Below are positions 1 to 7,017 of a stretch of 28,845 bases of DNA, one piece after another. Each line of letters opens with the position of its first letter. Positions within the stretch are counted from its first letter, which is position 1. Made by a program: the position numbers and the translations under genes. This DNA comes from an uncultured Bacteroides sp. (lineage in GTDB: Bacteria; Bacteroidota; Bacteroidia; Bacteroidales; Bacteroidaceae): positions 1-28,845 of the forward strand of contig CAMTFK010000034.1 in assembly GCA_947071285.1 (NCBI GenBank), given 5' to 3'. Below the pieces are notes generated by a model that worked only from the letters and a program-made list of their open reading frames with translations, had not been told where the DNA came from and made no database searches.

Positions 1-46
1 TACACTATCCTCTTCGTCGGCAGCGTCAGATGTGTATAAGAGACAG
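1..46 (+). other. Illumina Nextera adapter left on the contig end
   Basis: Bases 1-5 are the end of the P5 flow-cell primer (TACAC). Bases 6-13 read TATCCTCT, which I recall as i5 index S503/N503. Bases 14-46 are the Nextera read-1 adapter, ending in the Tn5 mosaic end at 28-46 (AGATGTGTATAAGAGACAG). This is library DNA and should be trimmed; genome sequence begins at about base 47. Confidence 0.97.
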
Positions 47-320
47 GGTTGATGTTGAAAGGCTTTGTCGTCTGGTTATACATCAACCTTATTTTAAATT
101 AATACTTCATACTTCTACGCTATAAACAAAGTAAAAGAGAAAAAGTGCAATCATTCTATTTGCGAATTTAACGGTTCTTTTGCATATATCCAATAATCTT
201 GCGAGTTTGTTTCATTCTTGTTTTTGCCGTGTTATTTTTTAACAGGAGCCGCTTGGGAAGTTAACAAGATTGTTATGTCTATTAAACCATGTTATAAAAG
301 TGCCTGTTCGAGCCTGAAAA
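47..320. other. AT-rich intergenic stretch, no gene seen
   Basis: I see no convincing coding sequence here. A 9-bp inverted repeat (GGTTGATGT at 47-55, ACATCAACC at 80-88) starts directly at the adapter junction. The rest is AT-rich with no clear TAnnTTTG promoter motif. It is probably the 3' flank of a gene lying off the contig plus the upstream region of the gene at 442. Confidence 0.5.
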
Positions 321-351
321 TTTGGAGTTATCCCCAAAGTCCGTATCTTTG
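321..351 (+). promoter_or_regulatory. Bacteroides-type promoter for the DJ-1/PfpI gene
   Basis: TTTG at 321-324 and TATCTTTG at 344-351 are separated by 19 bp, matching the Bacteroides primary sigma consensus (TTTG, about 19 bp, TAnnTTTG). Transcription should begin near 357, leaving a leader of about 85 nt before the start codon at 442. Confidence 0.75.
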
Positions 352-396
352 CAATGTGTTTTTCATAGTATTAGATTTAAGGTTAACAAAAAGATT

Positions 397-424
397 GGCT
401 GTCTGGGATAGATAGCCTTTTTTT
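397..424 (+). terminator. Terminator-like hairpin within the leader
   Basis: GGCTGTCT (397-404) and AGATAGCC (410-417) form an 8-bp stem with one G-U pair and a 5-nt loop, followed by seven T residues (418-424). The form is that of an intrinsic terminator, yet it lies between the promoter at 321-351 and the start codon at 442. It could attenuate the downstream gene or end a separate RNA of about 65 nt. Confidence 0.65.
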
Positions 425-441
425 ATTTAAAACAGAAAACA

Positions 442-1035
442 ATGAAACAAGAAGTTTTATTCCTTTTATTGAATGATTATGCCGACTGGGAAGGCGCATT
501 CCTCTCTATCTCTTTAAATACCGGAGTAATACCGGGTAGTGAAGTGAAATACATCCCCAAAACAGTGGCCCCAACACTGAACGAAGTGCGCTCCATAGGT
601 GGTTTCCGTACTTTACCCGATTATAGTTTCCAAACCATTCCTGCTGATTATGCTGCATTGATATTGATAGGTGGCATGCACTGGCAATCTCCCGAAGCGG
701 AGCAGGTTGTCCCCATTGTGCAAGAGGCTTTGCAGCGTGGAAAAATTGTCGGAGCTATTTGTAATGCTTCTGCATTTATGGGCGCACACGGCTTTCTGAA
801 CAATGTGAAGCACACCAGCAACACACTTCCATATCTGAAACAATTTGCGGGTGAGCGATACACCAACGAAGCCGGGTATCAGGAAGAGCAAGCCGTCAGC
901 GATCAGAATATCGTGACTGCCAACGGAACGGGACATTTGGAGTTTACCCGGGAGCTGCTATTGCTTTTAAAGGCTGATACTCCGGAGAAGATTGAAGCTT
1001 CTTACAATTTTTATAAAAACGGTTTTTTGAAATAA
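442..1035 (+). CDS. DJ-1/PfpI family protein (class I glutamine amidotransferase-like)
   Basis: This 197-residue cytoplasmic protein has the DJ-1/PfpI fold. Glu17 in DWEGA corresponds to the conserved acidic residue beside the nucleophile. An ILIGG strand-turn lies near residues 74-78, and the nucleophile-elbow motif GAICNAS places the likely reactive cysteine at residue 107. Family members act as cysteine-dependent hydrolases, deglycase or chaperone-like proteins or redox sensors; the sequence does not say which applies. Closest in style are the stand-alone 190-200 residue YoaZ/YdeA-like amidotransferase-like proteins. The ATG at 442 follows an A-rich leader without a strong Shine-Dalgarno site, normal for Bacteroides. 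It is a single gene, convergent with the lipoprotein gene at 1080-1580. Its leader contains a terminator-like hairpin that may control expression. Confidence 0.85.
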   Translation: MKQEVLFLLLNDYADWEGAFLSISLNTGVIPGSEVKYIPKTVAPTLNEVRSIGGFRTLPDYSFQTIPADYAALILIGGMHWQSPEAEQVVPIVQEALQRGKIVGAICNASAFMGAHGFLNNVKHTSNTLPYLKQFAGERYTNEAGYQEEQAVSDQNIVTANGTGHLEFTRELLLLLKADTPEKIEASYNFYKNGFLK

Positions 1036-1079
1036 GACAAACTCTCGTTTGTTTCGTAAAAACAATGATACCCGTATTT

Positions 1080-1580
1080 TTAGGATTCTAAAAGTGCTTT
1101 AAACCAGTAGTCATACAGCGATTTGTCACGTACCATCCCTCGCTGTATGACATTGTGTACTGTAGGAATATTGATGTCTACAGAACCATCACTGTATAAT
1201 TCGTCTTCGTAAATGGTGAGTCTTACTTCCGTCTCTCCTGTCGGACGCTCAATCAGCAGGAAACTTAAATGCCGATTGTATCTTCTGTATTTTTCAATTC
1301 CTATAAATTCAGCTGTGATGACTCCTGATGCTTTATCGCTGCTTGAAATATAGCACCCTTTCGCTTGCAGACGTTGCAAAAGGTAGGGATAAAGTGCATT
1401 GAAATGATCTGAGTAGACACGTTTTGTCAAAAGGGTAATTTCTTCTTCTGATAAGGGTGCTGTGTTTTTCTTAGAAGAAGTGACGGATACAGCGGCAACG
1501 CCTCCTACCATAGCGGCTCCGCAAGAAGAGAAGATGCATAGTGCAAGGATGGCACCTGCTAATAATGTTGTAGTTTTCAT
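1080..1580 (-). CDS. Small lipoprotein of unknown function
   Basis: The 166-residue product starts with a lipoprotein signal: a short basic N-terminus, a hydrophobic stretch and a lipobox ending at Cys20 (IFSSC). A glycine/alanine/valine-rich stretch (GAAMVGGVAAVSV) follows directly. The rest is soluble and mixed alpha/beta, with a probable beta-rich C-terminal half. I do not recognise a family. It should be anchored in the periplasm or outer membrane. Transcription is away from the beta-helix gene at 1705, so 1581-1704 holds divergent promoters. Confidence 0.75.
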   Translation of the reverse strand: MKTTTLLAGAILALCIFSSCGAAMVGGVAAVSVTSSKKNTAPLSEEEITLLTKRVYSDHFNALYPYLLQRLQAKGCYISSSDKASGVITAEFIGIEKYRRYNRHLSFLLIERPTGETEVRLTIYEDELYSDGSVDINIPTVHNVIQRGMVRDKSLYDYWFKALLES

Positions 1581-1617
1581 GTAGTTGCTAGTTTAAATAG
1601 TTTCGGGTCTTATGCTA

Positions 1618-1625
1618 CAAATATA
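1618..1625 (-). promoter_or_regulatory. Possible -7 element for the small lipoprotein gene
   Basis: Read on the minus strand, 1625-1618 is TATATTTG, matching TAnnTTTG, 38 bp before the start codon. No clear TTTG lies 19-21 bp further upstream, so the call is tentative. Confidence 0.35.
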
Positions 1626-1649
1626 TAAATATTTTCTGTCTTTTCCTTT

Positions 1650-1679
1650 TTTGGAGTCACGGACTTTTTAGTATTTTTG
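1650..1679 (+). promoter_or_regulatory. Promoter for the beta-helix lipoprotein gene
   Basis: TTTG (1650-1653) and TATTTTTG (1672-1679) are 18 bp apart, one short of the usual Bacteroides spacing. The start codon at 1705 follows closely, giving a leader of only about 20 nt. Confidence 0.6.
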
Positions 1680-1704
1680 GAGTAAAATTAAAATGCCATG
1701 TTGA

Positions 1705-3285
1705 ATGAAGGTATACATTGCCCAAAAATATGAATTTATTAATAGACGAATTGTTTTTCTTTTTATCGTTGCTGCAACATTCTTGTTGTGTGGTTGTGGT
1801 AATTTGCAAACTCTGAAAGAAGGTGTGAATTATTACTTTGATTCGGAGAATGGGAATGATGCTAATAATGGATTGTCAGAGGGACAAGCCTGGAAAAACA
1901 TAGATAAAATAAAGGATATCAGGTTGGCAGCAGGTGATAGCTTATTATTTTGCCGTGGCTCTGTTTTTTCCGGCATTCTTGAGATAAGTGTACAAGGTCG
2001 TTCTGATTGCAGATTTGTCGTCGACGCTTATGGCAAGGGTAAGAAACCTTGTATTACTGCCCCTGACAGCTCATTGTACGCAGTCTGCATTAAGAATTCA
2101 GACTATGTGACGTTGCAGAACCTTGAAATCATCAATAAAGGGACTGAACGCCTGGCTTACCGTACAGGAGTAAAAGTGGTATGTGAGAATTATGGAACAT
2201 CGCATAATGTGATTCTTAATGCTCTGGATATTCATGATGTGAACGGAAGCCTGGTTAAGAATGAAGGTGGAGGCTCGGGCATTCTGATTCATAATAAATG
2301 GAATAAGGATAGCATTGTTTCTGTCTTTGATAGTCTGACTATTGAAAATTGTGCCATACGCCGATGTGAGCGCAACGCTATTATTTGGAGTGCTCCCTGG
2401 AGTCGGAAGAACTGGCATCTGAGTACGAATACCGTTGTGCGGAAGAATCTTATAGAAGAAGTCCCCGGTGATGGAATCGTTCCTATAGGTTGTGATGGAG
2501 TTTTAGTGGAATATAATCTGATGCGTAATTGTACGGACCTCTTGCCTGTTGACCAGGCAGCAGCCGGTATCTGGCCGTGGAGTTGTGATAATACGGTAAT
2601 CCAGTTCAATGAAGTGAGCGACCATAAGGCACCTTGGGATGCGCAAGGGTTCGACTCGGATTATAATTGTACCAACACTACTATCCAGTACAATTACAGC
2701 CACCATAATGAAGGGGGCTTCATCCTGATTTGTAATGCCGGAAAAGGAGAAACTGATCCTGAGGATAACATAGGAAATAAAGGGACTATAGTTCGATATA
2801 ACATAAGCATAAACGATGCTGTGCGTACACGTAAGACGCGTGTAGGAATTTTCTCACCTACTATACATATCGCCGGTCCCTGTGAAAATACTCTCATTCA
2901 TAATAATATTTTGCACGCTAATGTAAAGCCTGCCAGTCACATTGATCGGAAAATGGTTACAGCCGATTCATGGGGCGGTTATGCTGACAATACTACTTTT
3001 ACGGAGAATGTTTTTTATGCTCCCGAAGCTTCGGCATTTAATCTTACGAAATCGACCCGTAACATTTTTGATGGGAATTATTATCTGGGTTCTTTTGCCG
3101 GAAAGCCGGAAGATAATCAGGGACATGATGCATCAGTTTATTATAGCTCACTTCTTGAGAAAGATCCGGAAGGTTTTGCTGCTCTTTCCCATTTGTTTGA
3201 AGAGGTGGAAGTGGGAGATGGGGCAGCTACCATTAAAGCTGTTAAGAAAGCGGCTGTTCATGAATTCTTTGAGAAGATGAAGTGA
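1705..3285 (+). CDS. Right-handed parallel beta-helix lipoprotein (pectate lyase-like fold)
   Basis: The 526-residue protein has a lipoprotein signal ending in LLCGC, with Cys31 as the lipidation site, followed by a DSENGNDANNG segment common at the start of Bacteroidetes secreted beta-helix proteins. Residues from about 90 to 470 contain repeated short strands with Asn-rich turns (for example VTLQNLEIINKG, NTVIQFNEVSDH, TTIQYNYSHHNEG), the pattern of PbH1/NosD-type parallel beta-helices. Such proteins are usually surface or periplasmic polysaccharide lyases or glycoside hydrolases. I cannot identify catalytic residues or a substrate, and no SusC/SusD pair is adjacent, so it is not evidently part of a polysaccharide utilisation locus. 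Nearby ATG codons at 1693 and 1698 are ruled out by a stop or by frame. Confidence 0.85.
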   Translation: MKVYIAQKYEFINRRIVFLFIVAATFLLCGCGNLQTLKEGVNYYFDSENGNDANNGLSEGQAWKNIDKIKDIRLAAGDSLLFCRGSVFSGILEISVQGRSDCRFVVDAYGKGKKPCITAPDSSLYAVCIKNSDYVTLQNLEIINKGTERLAYRTGVKVVCENYGTSHNVILNALDIHDVNGSLVKNEGGGSGILIHNKWNKDSIVSVFDSLTIENCAIRRCERNAIIWSAPWSRKNWHLSTNTVVRKNLIEEVPGDGIVPIGCDGVLVEYNLMRNCTDLLPVDQAAAGIWPWSCDNTVIQFNEVSDHKAPWDAQGFDSDYNCTNTTIQYNYSHHNEGGFILICNAGKGETDPEDNIGNKGTIVRYNISINDAVRTRKTRVGIFSPTIHIAGPCENTLIHNNILHANVKPASHIDRKMVTADSWGGYADNTTFTENVFYAPEASAFNLTKSTRNIFDGNYYLGSFAGKPEDNQGHDASVYYSSLLEKDPEGFAALSHLFEEVEVGDGAATIKAVKKAAVHEFFEKMK

Positions 3286-3326
3286 TTTTATTAGGCATGG
3301 TTTCGCAGGACAATAGAAGAATTTAG

Positions 3327-3334
3327 TACCTTTG
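3327..3334 (+). promoter_or_regulatory. Probable -7 element upstream of the first HU-like gene
   Basis: TACCTTTG matches TAnnTTTG. The -33 region is weak (TTTC at 3301-3304). If used, the transcript has a leader of about 190 nt that contains the structured repeat at 3350-3438. Confidence 0.5.
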
Positions 3335-3349
3335 TATGCGAATACTAAT

Positions 3350-3438
3350 GCGTTCCACCATAGGGAACATTGCGTCCCTCCATAAAGTACTTTTCGTCCC
3401 TCCATAAGGGAACGCAAAGTTCCTTATGAAGGGACGAA
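3350..3438 (+). repeat. Repeat cluster with alternative stem-loops in the HU-like gene leader
   Basis: Two direct repeats of CGTCCCTCCATAA occur at 3373-3385 and 3395-3407. A near-perfect inverted copy lies at 3419-3438 and pairs with 3393-3413 across a 5-nt loop (one mismatch, one bulged G). GCGTTCC at 3350-3356 is also complementary to GGAACGC at 3409-3415, and GTTCC/GGAAC at 3352-3368 can form a small local hairpin. Several of these pairings exclude each other. No T-run follows, so it is not a standard terminator. It could be a regulatory leader or a small mobile palindromic element. Confidence 0.7.
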
Positions 3439-3529
3439 TAAGCTTTCGTTATCTTAGTCCTTACTCCTTACGAAAAAGCGCCTTAGCCTTCACAGGTAAC
3501 TTGATTAATCAATTAAAGAAAAGAAGATT

Positions 3530-4141
3530 ATGAGCGCTTATTACGACCTTTTTGAAAGTCCCGACGTACAACACACCGGCGAACCTCAACCTTTGTATGC
3601 CCGTTTTGTCCCCAAAGGCACTATGGGGCAGGAAGAATTTATTGACCGTGTCCATCGTTTCACGGGTATTAGTCATAGTTTGCTTCAAGGAGCAATGAAA
3701 GCTTTTACGGACGAACTTCGTGATTCCCTCGCCAATGGCTGGACTGTGGAGTTTGGTGAACTCGGATATTTTACTCCCTCTCTGAATAGTCGCCGGGTGA
3801 TGGATAAGAAAGAACTTCGCTCGACATCTGTATCTCTGCGTGGATTGAACTTCCGTCTTAGCAAGCAGTTCTTTCGGGAACTGAACGGAAAGATTTCTTT
3901 TGAACGCCGACCTGCTCAGGAAGCATCTTCTAATGCTTCCCGCGTTTTGTCCAAAGCAGAATGTTTGAGACTCTTACAGGAATATTTGCAGAAGTATCCT
4001 TGCATTAATCGTGCGCAATATTCACAGTTGACCGGACGCAGCCGCAAACAGGCGATTGTGGAACTGAATGCTTTCATTCTGGAAGGGGTGCTGGCGAAGC
4101 ATGGGATGGGGAAGACGGTGGTATATATTATGGGCAAATGA
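3530..4141 (+). CDS. HU-related DNA-binding protein (HU-HIG type) with extra C-terminal domain
   Basis: The 203-residue protein has an HU/IHF-like domain in residues 25-125: a helical dimerisation part (EEFIDRVHRFTGISHSLLQG, then AFTDELRDSLANGWTVEFGEL) and a strand-rich arm region. A second, helical domain follows (about 140-203) with a SRKQAIVELNAFILEG segment resembling a winged-helix or helix-turn-helix. Canonical HU is about 90 residues, so this belongs to the longer Bacteroidetes HU-HIG group, expected to bind DNA in the nucleoid or at specific sites. The gene lies 15 bp upstream of a membrane-protein gene and shares the neighbourhood with a second HU-like gene at 4783. Expression may be influenced by the structured leader at 3350-3438. 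Confidence 0.85.
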   Translation: MSAYYDLFESPDVQHTGEPQPLYARFVPKGTMGQEEFIDRVHRFTGISHSLLQGAMKAFTDELRDSLANGWTVEFGELGYFTPSLNSRRVMDKKELRSTSVSLRGLNFRLSKQFFRELNGKISFERRPAQEASSNASRVLSKAECLRLLQEYLQKYPCINRAQYSQLTGRSRKQAIVELNAFILEGVLAKHGMGKTVVYIMGK

Positions 4142-4156
4142 TGATGGAAGAATAAT

Positions 4157-4513
4157 ATGGATATACTGTCTGTTTTGCTGATTTTATTTCCTTCCCTAAT
4201 ATTGATGGGTATAGACCTTAAAAAGAATTTTGGAGATATAAACCCTTTATTTCTTTTTATAGGAGCTTTTGTCGTATTTGTTGTCTTTTTTGTTGTTGTA
4301 TGGTTTGTTGTCGATTGTATATATGGAGAACAAATATCGTGGATAATATATGCTTATTCTCTTATTAGCTTGTCTCCATTTATTGTTATATTACTTTTTC
4401 GCTGTTTAAGGCTAAAAGTTCTGTGGGCAAAGAAAAATTGGTATTGGATTTTAAGCATTGCCATTCTGATAGAAATATATTGTCTAAGGTTTATTTATAA
4501 TATGTATTATTAG
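4157..4513 (+). CDS. Small four-helix membrane protein, unknown
   Basis: This 118-residue protein is almost entirely hydrophobic, with four likely transmembrane segments at about 2-20, 30-53, 61-82 and 92-113 and short charged loops (DLKKN, RCLRLK, AKKN). It starts 15 bp after the HU-like gene and is probably cotranscribed with it. The gene is clearly more AT-rich than its neighbours, which may reflect acquisition or simply membrane-protein composition. I recognise no family. Confidence 0.65.
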   Translation: MDILSVLLILFPSLILMGIDLKKNFGDINPLFLFIGAFVVFVVFFVVVWFVVDCIYGEQISWIIYAYSLISLSPFIVILLFRCLRLKVLWAKKNWYWILSIAILIEIYCLRFIYNMYY

Positions 4514-4721
4514 CTGTCCTTTAATTGCTTTGTTAAGCTAAAAGCGTGTTAAAGCTACCGAAAAATAGGAATAATTGATATTGTACTAAATGATATACTT
4601 TTTTTATAGTATTCTTATACTGTTATATTTCAGAGACTTACTCACTATAATACATCCAACTTTTTTCTACTAATACATACCTAAGTCACCGTTAAAGCAC
4701 CACCCCGCTTTCACGGCATAG

Positions 4722-4729
4722 TATCTTTG
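4722..4729 (+). promoter_or_regulatory. -7 element for the second HU-like gene
   Basis: TATCTTTG matches the Bacteroides -7 consensus and is followed by GCAACG, giving a leader of about 50 nt before the ATG at 4783. The -33 match is poor. The rest of 4514-4782 is AT-rich with no gene apparent. Confidence 0.6.
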
Positions 4730-4782
4730 CAACGTGATCACAAACAAAGAACAATTTATTAACCATTTAAACTTTAAGAATT

Positions 4783-5247
4783 ATGTCTTTACGTTATGTT
4801 GTAAGAAAAAGAGTGTTTGGCTTTGATAAAACAAAAGCTGAAAAGTTTGTAGCTGAATCGCGTACACTTGGGTTGATTGACTTTAAAGAACTGTGTGAGG
4901 AGGTGACAAAAGTCGGTCTGGTGCCGAGTGGTGCTGTGAAATTCGTGTTGGATGCACTGATTGATACCCTGAAGTTGAATATTAACAAGGGCTTTTCCGT
5001 ACAATTAGGGGATTTCGGTTGCTTCCGTTCCGGTATTAATGCGAAGAGCCAGGATAAACTGGAAGATGTGACAACAAGTACGATTCGTCGTAGAAAAATC
5101 ATTTTCAGCCCGGGAACTGTTTTTCAGGATATGCTGCGGAATGCCAGCCTGACGCGTATGGTTGGAGAGGTAGCGGTTTCTGGTGGCACAACTCCTGATC
5201 CTGATGAAGGTGGTGAGGGAGATCTTAATGACAATCCATTGGGATAA
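4783..5247 (+). CDS. HU family DNA-binding protein (HU-HIG type)
   Basis: The 154-residue protein opens with a basic strand (MSLRYVVRKRVFGFDKTKAE). An HU-like fold follows: helices around FKELCEEVTKVGLVPSGAV and VLDALIDTLKLNINKG, then the FSVQLGDFGCFRSGIN turn typical of HU/IHF, and a basic arm with RRRKIIFSPG. The C-terminal tail (about 130-154) is acidic and glycine-rich (TPDPDEGGEGDLNDN), a common end in these Bacteroidetes paralogues. It should bind DNA as a dimer. It is followed by a DUF4248 gene, a pairing often seen in Bacteroides accessory regions. It differs from the 3530-4141 protein in lacking the second helical domain. Confidence 0.88.
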   Translation: MSLRYVVRKRVFGFDKTKAEKFVAESRTLGLIDFKELCEEVTKVGLVPSGAVKFVLDALIDTLKLNINKGFSVQLGDFGCFRSGINAKSQDKLEDVTTSTIRRRKIIFSPGTVFQDMLRNASLTRMVGEVAVSGGTTPDPDEGGEGDLNDNPLG

Positions 5248-5331
5248 ACAAAATCAATTTATTCCCTCTGAAAACTTGATTTCGCCTTTTGAATGTTGTA
5301 TCTTTACAAAATAAACCTAAACTTTATAATT

Positions 5332-5559
5332 ATGGAAGATGAACCTGTGTTTCGCATCCGGACATATAGAAAAAAAGAATTAGCTCACCTGTATTGTCCT
5401 GATATTACCGAGCGTTGTGCCATTCGTACACTTACTCACTGGATAAAATTGAATAAAGAACTTTATGCAGCTTTGCTTCATACAGGCTATACGCCCAGAG
5501 CGCGAACCTTTGTTCCCAAGCAAGTCTCGATTATTGTTCGTTATCTGGATGAACCCTAA
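5332..5559 (+). CDS. DUF4248 family small protein
   Basis: The 75-residue product contains the hallmarks I associate with DUF4248: an FRIRTYRKKELAHLYCP start, a C-terminal GYTPRARTFVPKQVSIIV segment and a final YLDEP. The helix-rich, basic layout suggests DNA or protein binding, but no function is established. The ATG at 5332 is preferred over one at 5293, because the extra 13 codons span a promoter-like TATCTTTA (5299-5306) and an AT-rich leader. It follows the HU-like gene by 84 bp and ends before a strong terminator. Confidence 0.82.
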   Translation: MEDEPVFRIRTYRKKELAHLYCPDITERCAIRTLTHWIKLNKELYAALLHTGYTPRARTFVPKQVSIIVRYLDEP

Positions 5560-5602
5560 ACTTTATAGTTAGGTATGTTATTAATTCATAATTAAGAATA
5601 AA

Positions 5603-5636
5603 GCCAACTGAGTCAATGGAACTTAGTTGGCTTTTT
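5603..5636 (+). terminator. Intrinsic terminator after the DUF4248 gene
   Basis: GCCAACTGAG (5603-5612) pairs with CTTAGTTGGC (5622-5631) through a 9-nt loop, with one G-U pair, followed by TTTTT (5632-5636). It closes the HU-like/DUF4248 unit. Confidence 0.85.
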
Positions 5637-5673
5637 GACGATATTTTTGAGCCTATTTAAATTGATAACGATT

Positions 5674-6759
5674 ATGAGAATGTTTTTCTTGGTATTTATA
5701 CTTGGCTATATAGGTGGTAACGTGTACATCTTTATTCGTGCTTTGCAGATGCTTTCCGGAGTATCGTTGCCTTTGAGGATTCTGCTGTCTGTCTTTTTCT
5801 GGTTGGCGGCATTTTCGTTGGTAATCGCTCTATTGACCCGCCATATGGAGATACCGGCTACCTTGTCGAAAACAATGTTTTGTGTCGGCTCGGTATGGTT
5901 GGTATTTACGCTGTATATGATATTGTCTCTGTTGCTGACGGATGTGGTGAGGCTGTTTGTGCCGACAATGAAGTATGGCTTTTGCTACGCTTTAAGTTTC
6001 ACCTGCTGCCTGCTGCTGTATGGTTACTATAATTATCTCCATCCGCAGATAAACAATATAAATATCCCTATCGACAAACCCATAGGAGGTGAAGGAGTAA
6101 AGATTGTTGCCGTAAGCGACCTCCATTTAGGCAATGGAACGGGAAAAGCTATGCTGAAACGATATGTGGATATGATAAATGCCCAGACTCCCGATTTAAT
6201 ACTTATCGGTGGTGATTTGATAGACAATAGCCTCATCCCGTTGTACAATGAAAATATGGCGGAAGAATTGGCGGAACTGAAAGCTCCGATGGGTATTTAC
6301 ATGGTTCCGGGCAATCATGAATATATCAGTGGTATTGATGAATGTGTCCGCTTCTTGAAAACGACTCCCATAAAACTATTGCGTGATTCCGTGGTGACAC
6401 TGCCTAATGGAGTGCAGATAATAGGGCGTGACGACCGTTCCAACCGTTCGCGCCACTCCTTGCCTGAGTTGTTAAAGCGAACAGACAATAGTAAACCTAC
6501 GGTTGTTTTGGATCATCAACCTTATAATTTGAAGAAAACGGATTCTTTAGGAATAGATTTGCAATTCAGCGGACACACGCACCACGGACAGGTATGGCCT
6601 ATCAGTTGGCTGACGGACAGACTGTATGAACAAAGTCACGGTTACCGCAAGTGGAGTAAATCACACATCTATGTGTCCAGTGGGTTGTCTCTTTGGGGGC
6701 CTCCTTTCCGAATCGGAACAAATAGTGATATGGCGGTGTTGCATCTTTCAGGTATGTGA
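5674..6759 (+). CDS. Membrane-anchored metallophosphoesterase
   Basis: Residues 1-120 carry four likely transmembrane helices. A calcineurin-like phosphoesterase domain follows with all its metal motifs: SDLHLG (Asp149, His151), GGDLID (Asp181), PGNHEY (Asn214, His215) and SGHTHHGQ (His301, His303). This YkuE/YkoQ-like arrangement is found in enzymes acting on phospholipid or nucleotide-sugar-lipid phosphoesters at the membrane; the substrate here is unknown. The 361-residue product is counted from the ATG at 5674. An upstream TTG at 5635 lies in the terminator T-run and is unlikely. It is a single gene closed by the hairpin at 6814-6845. Confidence 0.88.
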   Translation: MRMFFLVFILGYIGGNVYIFIRALQMLSGVSLPLRILLSVFFWLAAFSLVIALLTRHMEIPATLSKTMFCVGSVWLVFTLYMILSLLLTDVVRLFVPTMKYGFCYALSFTCCLLLYGYYNYLHPQINNINIPIDKPIGGEGVKIVAVSDLHLGNGTGKAMLKRYVDMINAQTPDLILIGGDLIDNSLIPLYNENMAEELAELKAPMGIYMVPGNHEYISGIDECVRFLKTTPIKLLRDSVVTLPNGVQIIGRDDRSNRSRHSLPELLKRTDNSKPTVVLDHQPYNLKKTDSLGIDLQFSGHTHHGQVWPISWLTDRLYEQSHGYRKWSKSHIYVSSGLSLWGPPFRIGTNSDMAVLHLSGM

Positions 6760-6813
6760 TTGAGCTATAATGGATATAAAGGTTATATTTGTCTTTAAAT
6801 CTTGTTTTTTGTT

Positions 6814-6845
6814 AAAGCGAAGAGTTCTATTAAACTTTTCGCTTT
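6814..6845 (+). terminator. Terminator after the metallophosphoesterase gene
   Basis: AAAGCGAAGAG (6814-6824) pairs with CTTTTCGCTTT (6835-6845) with one G-U pair and a 10-nt loop; a T-rich run follows (TTCTTTTTG). Confidence 0.8.
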
Positions 6846-6912
6846 TCTTTTTGTCTTATAATCATTGTAATTCAATAGGTATGATAAAAGATATGCAGGT
6901 ATTAGTTTAGAG

Positions 6913-6940
6913 CGGGCGGATGATGATTCGCCCGTTTTTT
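6913..6940 (+). terminator. Second terminator hairpin
   Basis: CGGGCG (6913-6918) and CGCCCG (6929-6934) form a GC-rich stem followed by six T residues (6935-6940). It lies about 70 bp after the previous terminator and immediately downstream of a nine-codon open frame (6881-6910). It may be a back-up terminator or the end of a short separate transcript. Confidence 0.75.
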
Positions 6941-6961
6941 ATTTATTTTGGCTTTCCCTTG

Positions 6962-6969
6962 TATTTTTG
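6962..6969 (+). promoter_or_regulatory. -7 element for the signalling cluster
   Basis: TATTTTTG matches TAnnTTTG, 49 bp before the ATG at 7018. The -33 position is TTTA (6938-6941) rather than TTTG, within the T-run of the preceding terminator. Confidence 0.5.
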
Positions 6970-7017
6970 CCTCTCTTTTTGTTCCTTTGTTCCCGTTAAT
7001 TGTAAACAAATGGTAGA

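Noticed and set aside
218..415. Open frame of 65 codons upstream of the DJ-1/PfpI gene
   Set aside because: It spans the promoter at 321-351 and part of the terminator hairpin, has no recognisable domain, and its composition is that of non-coding DNA.
1037..1052. Small hairpin ACAAAC/GTTTGT between convergent genes
   Set aside because: The stem is only 6 bp of mostly A-T pairs with no T-run, too weak to call a terminator.
2289..2609. Antisense open frames inside the beta-helix gene
   Set aside because: They mirror the codon pattern of the real gene and have no signal, domain or ribosome site.
3393..3438. Large hairpin considered as a terminator of the beta-helix gene
   Set aside because: There is no T-run after it, and a likely promoter (3327-3334) lies upstream, placing it in the leader of the HU-like gene.
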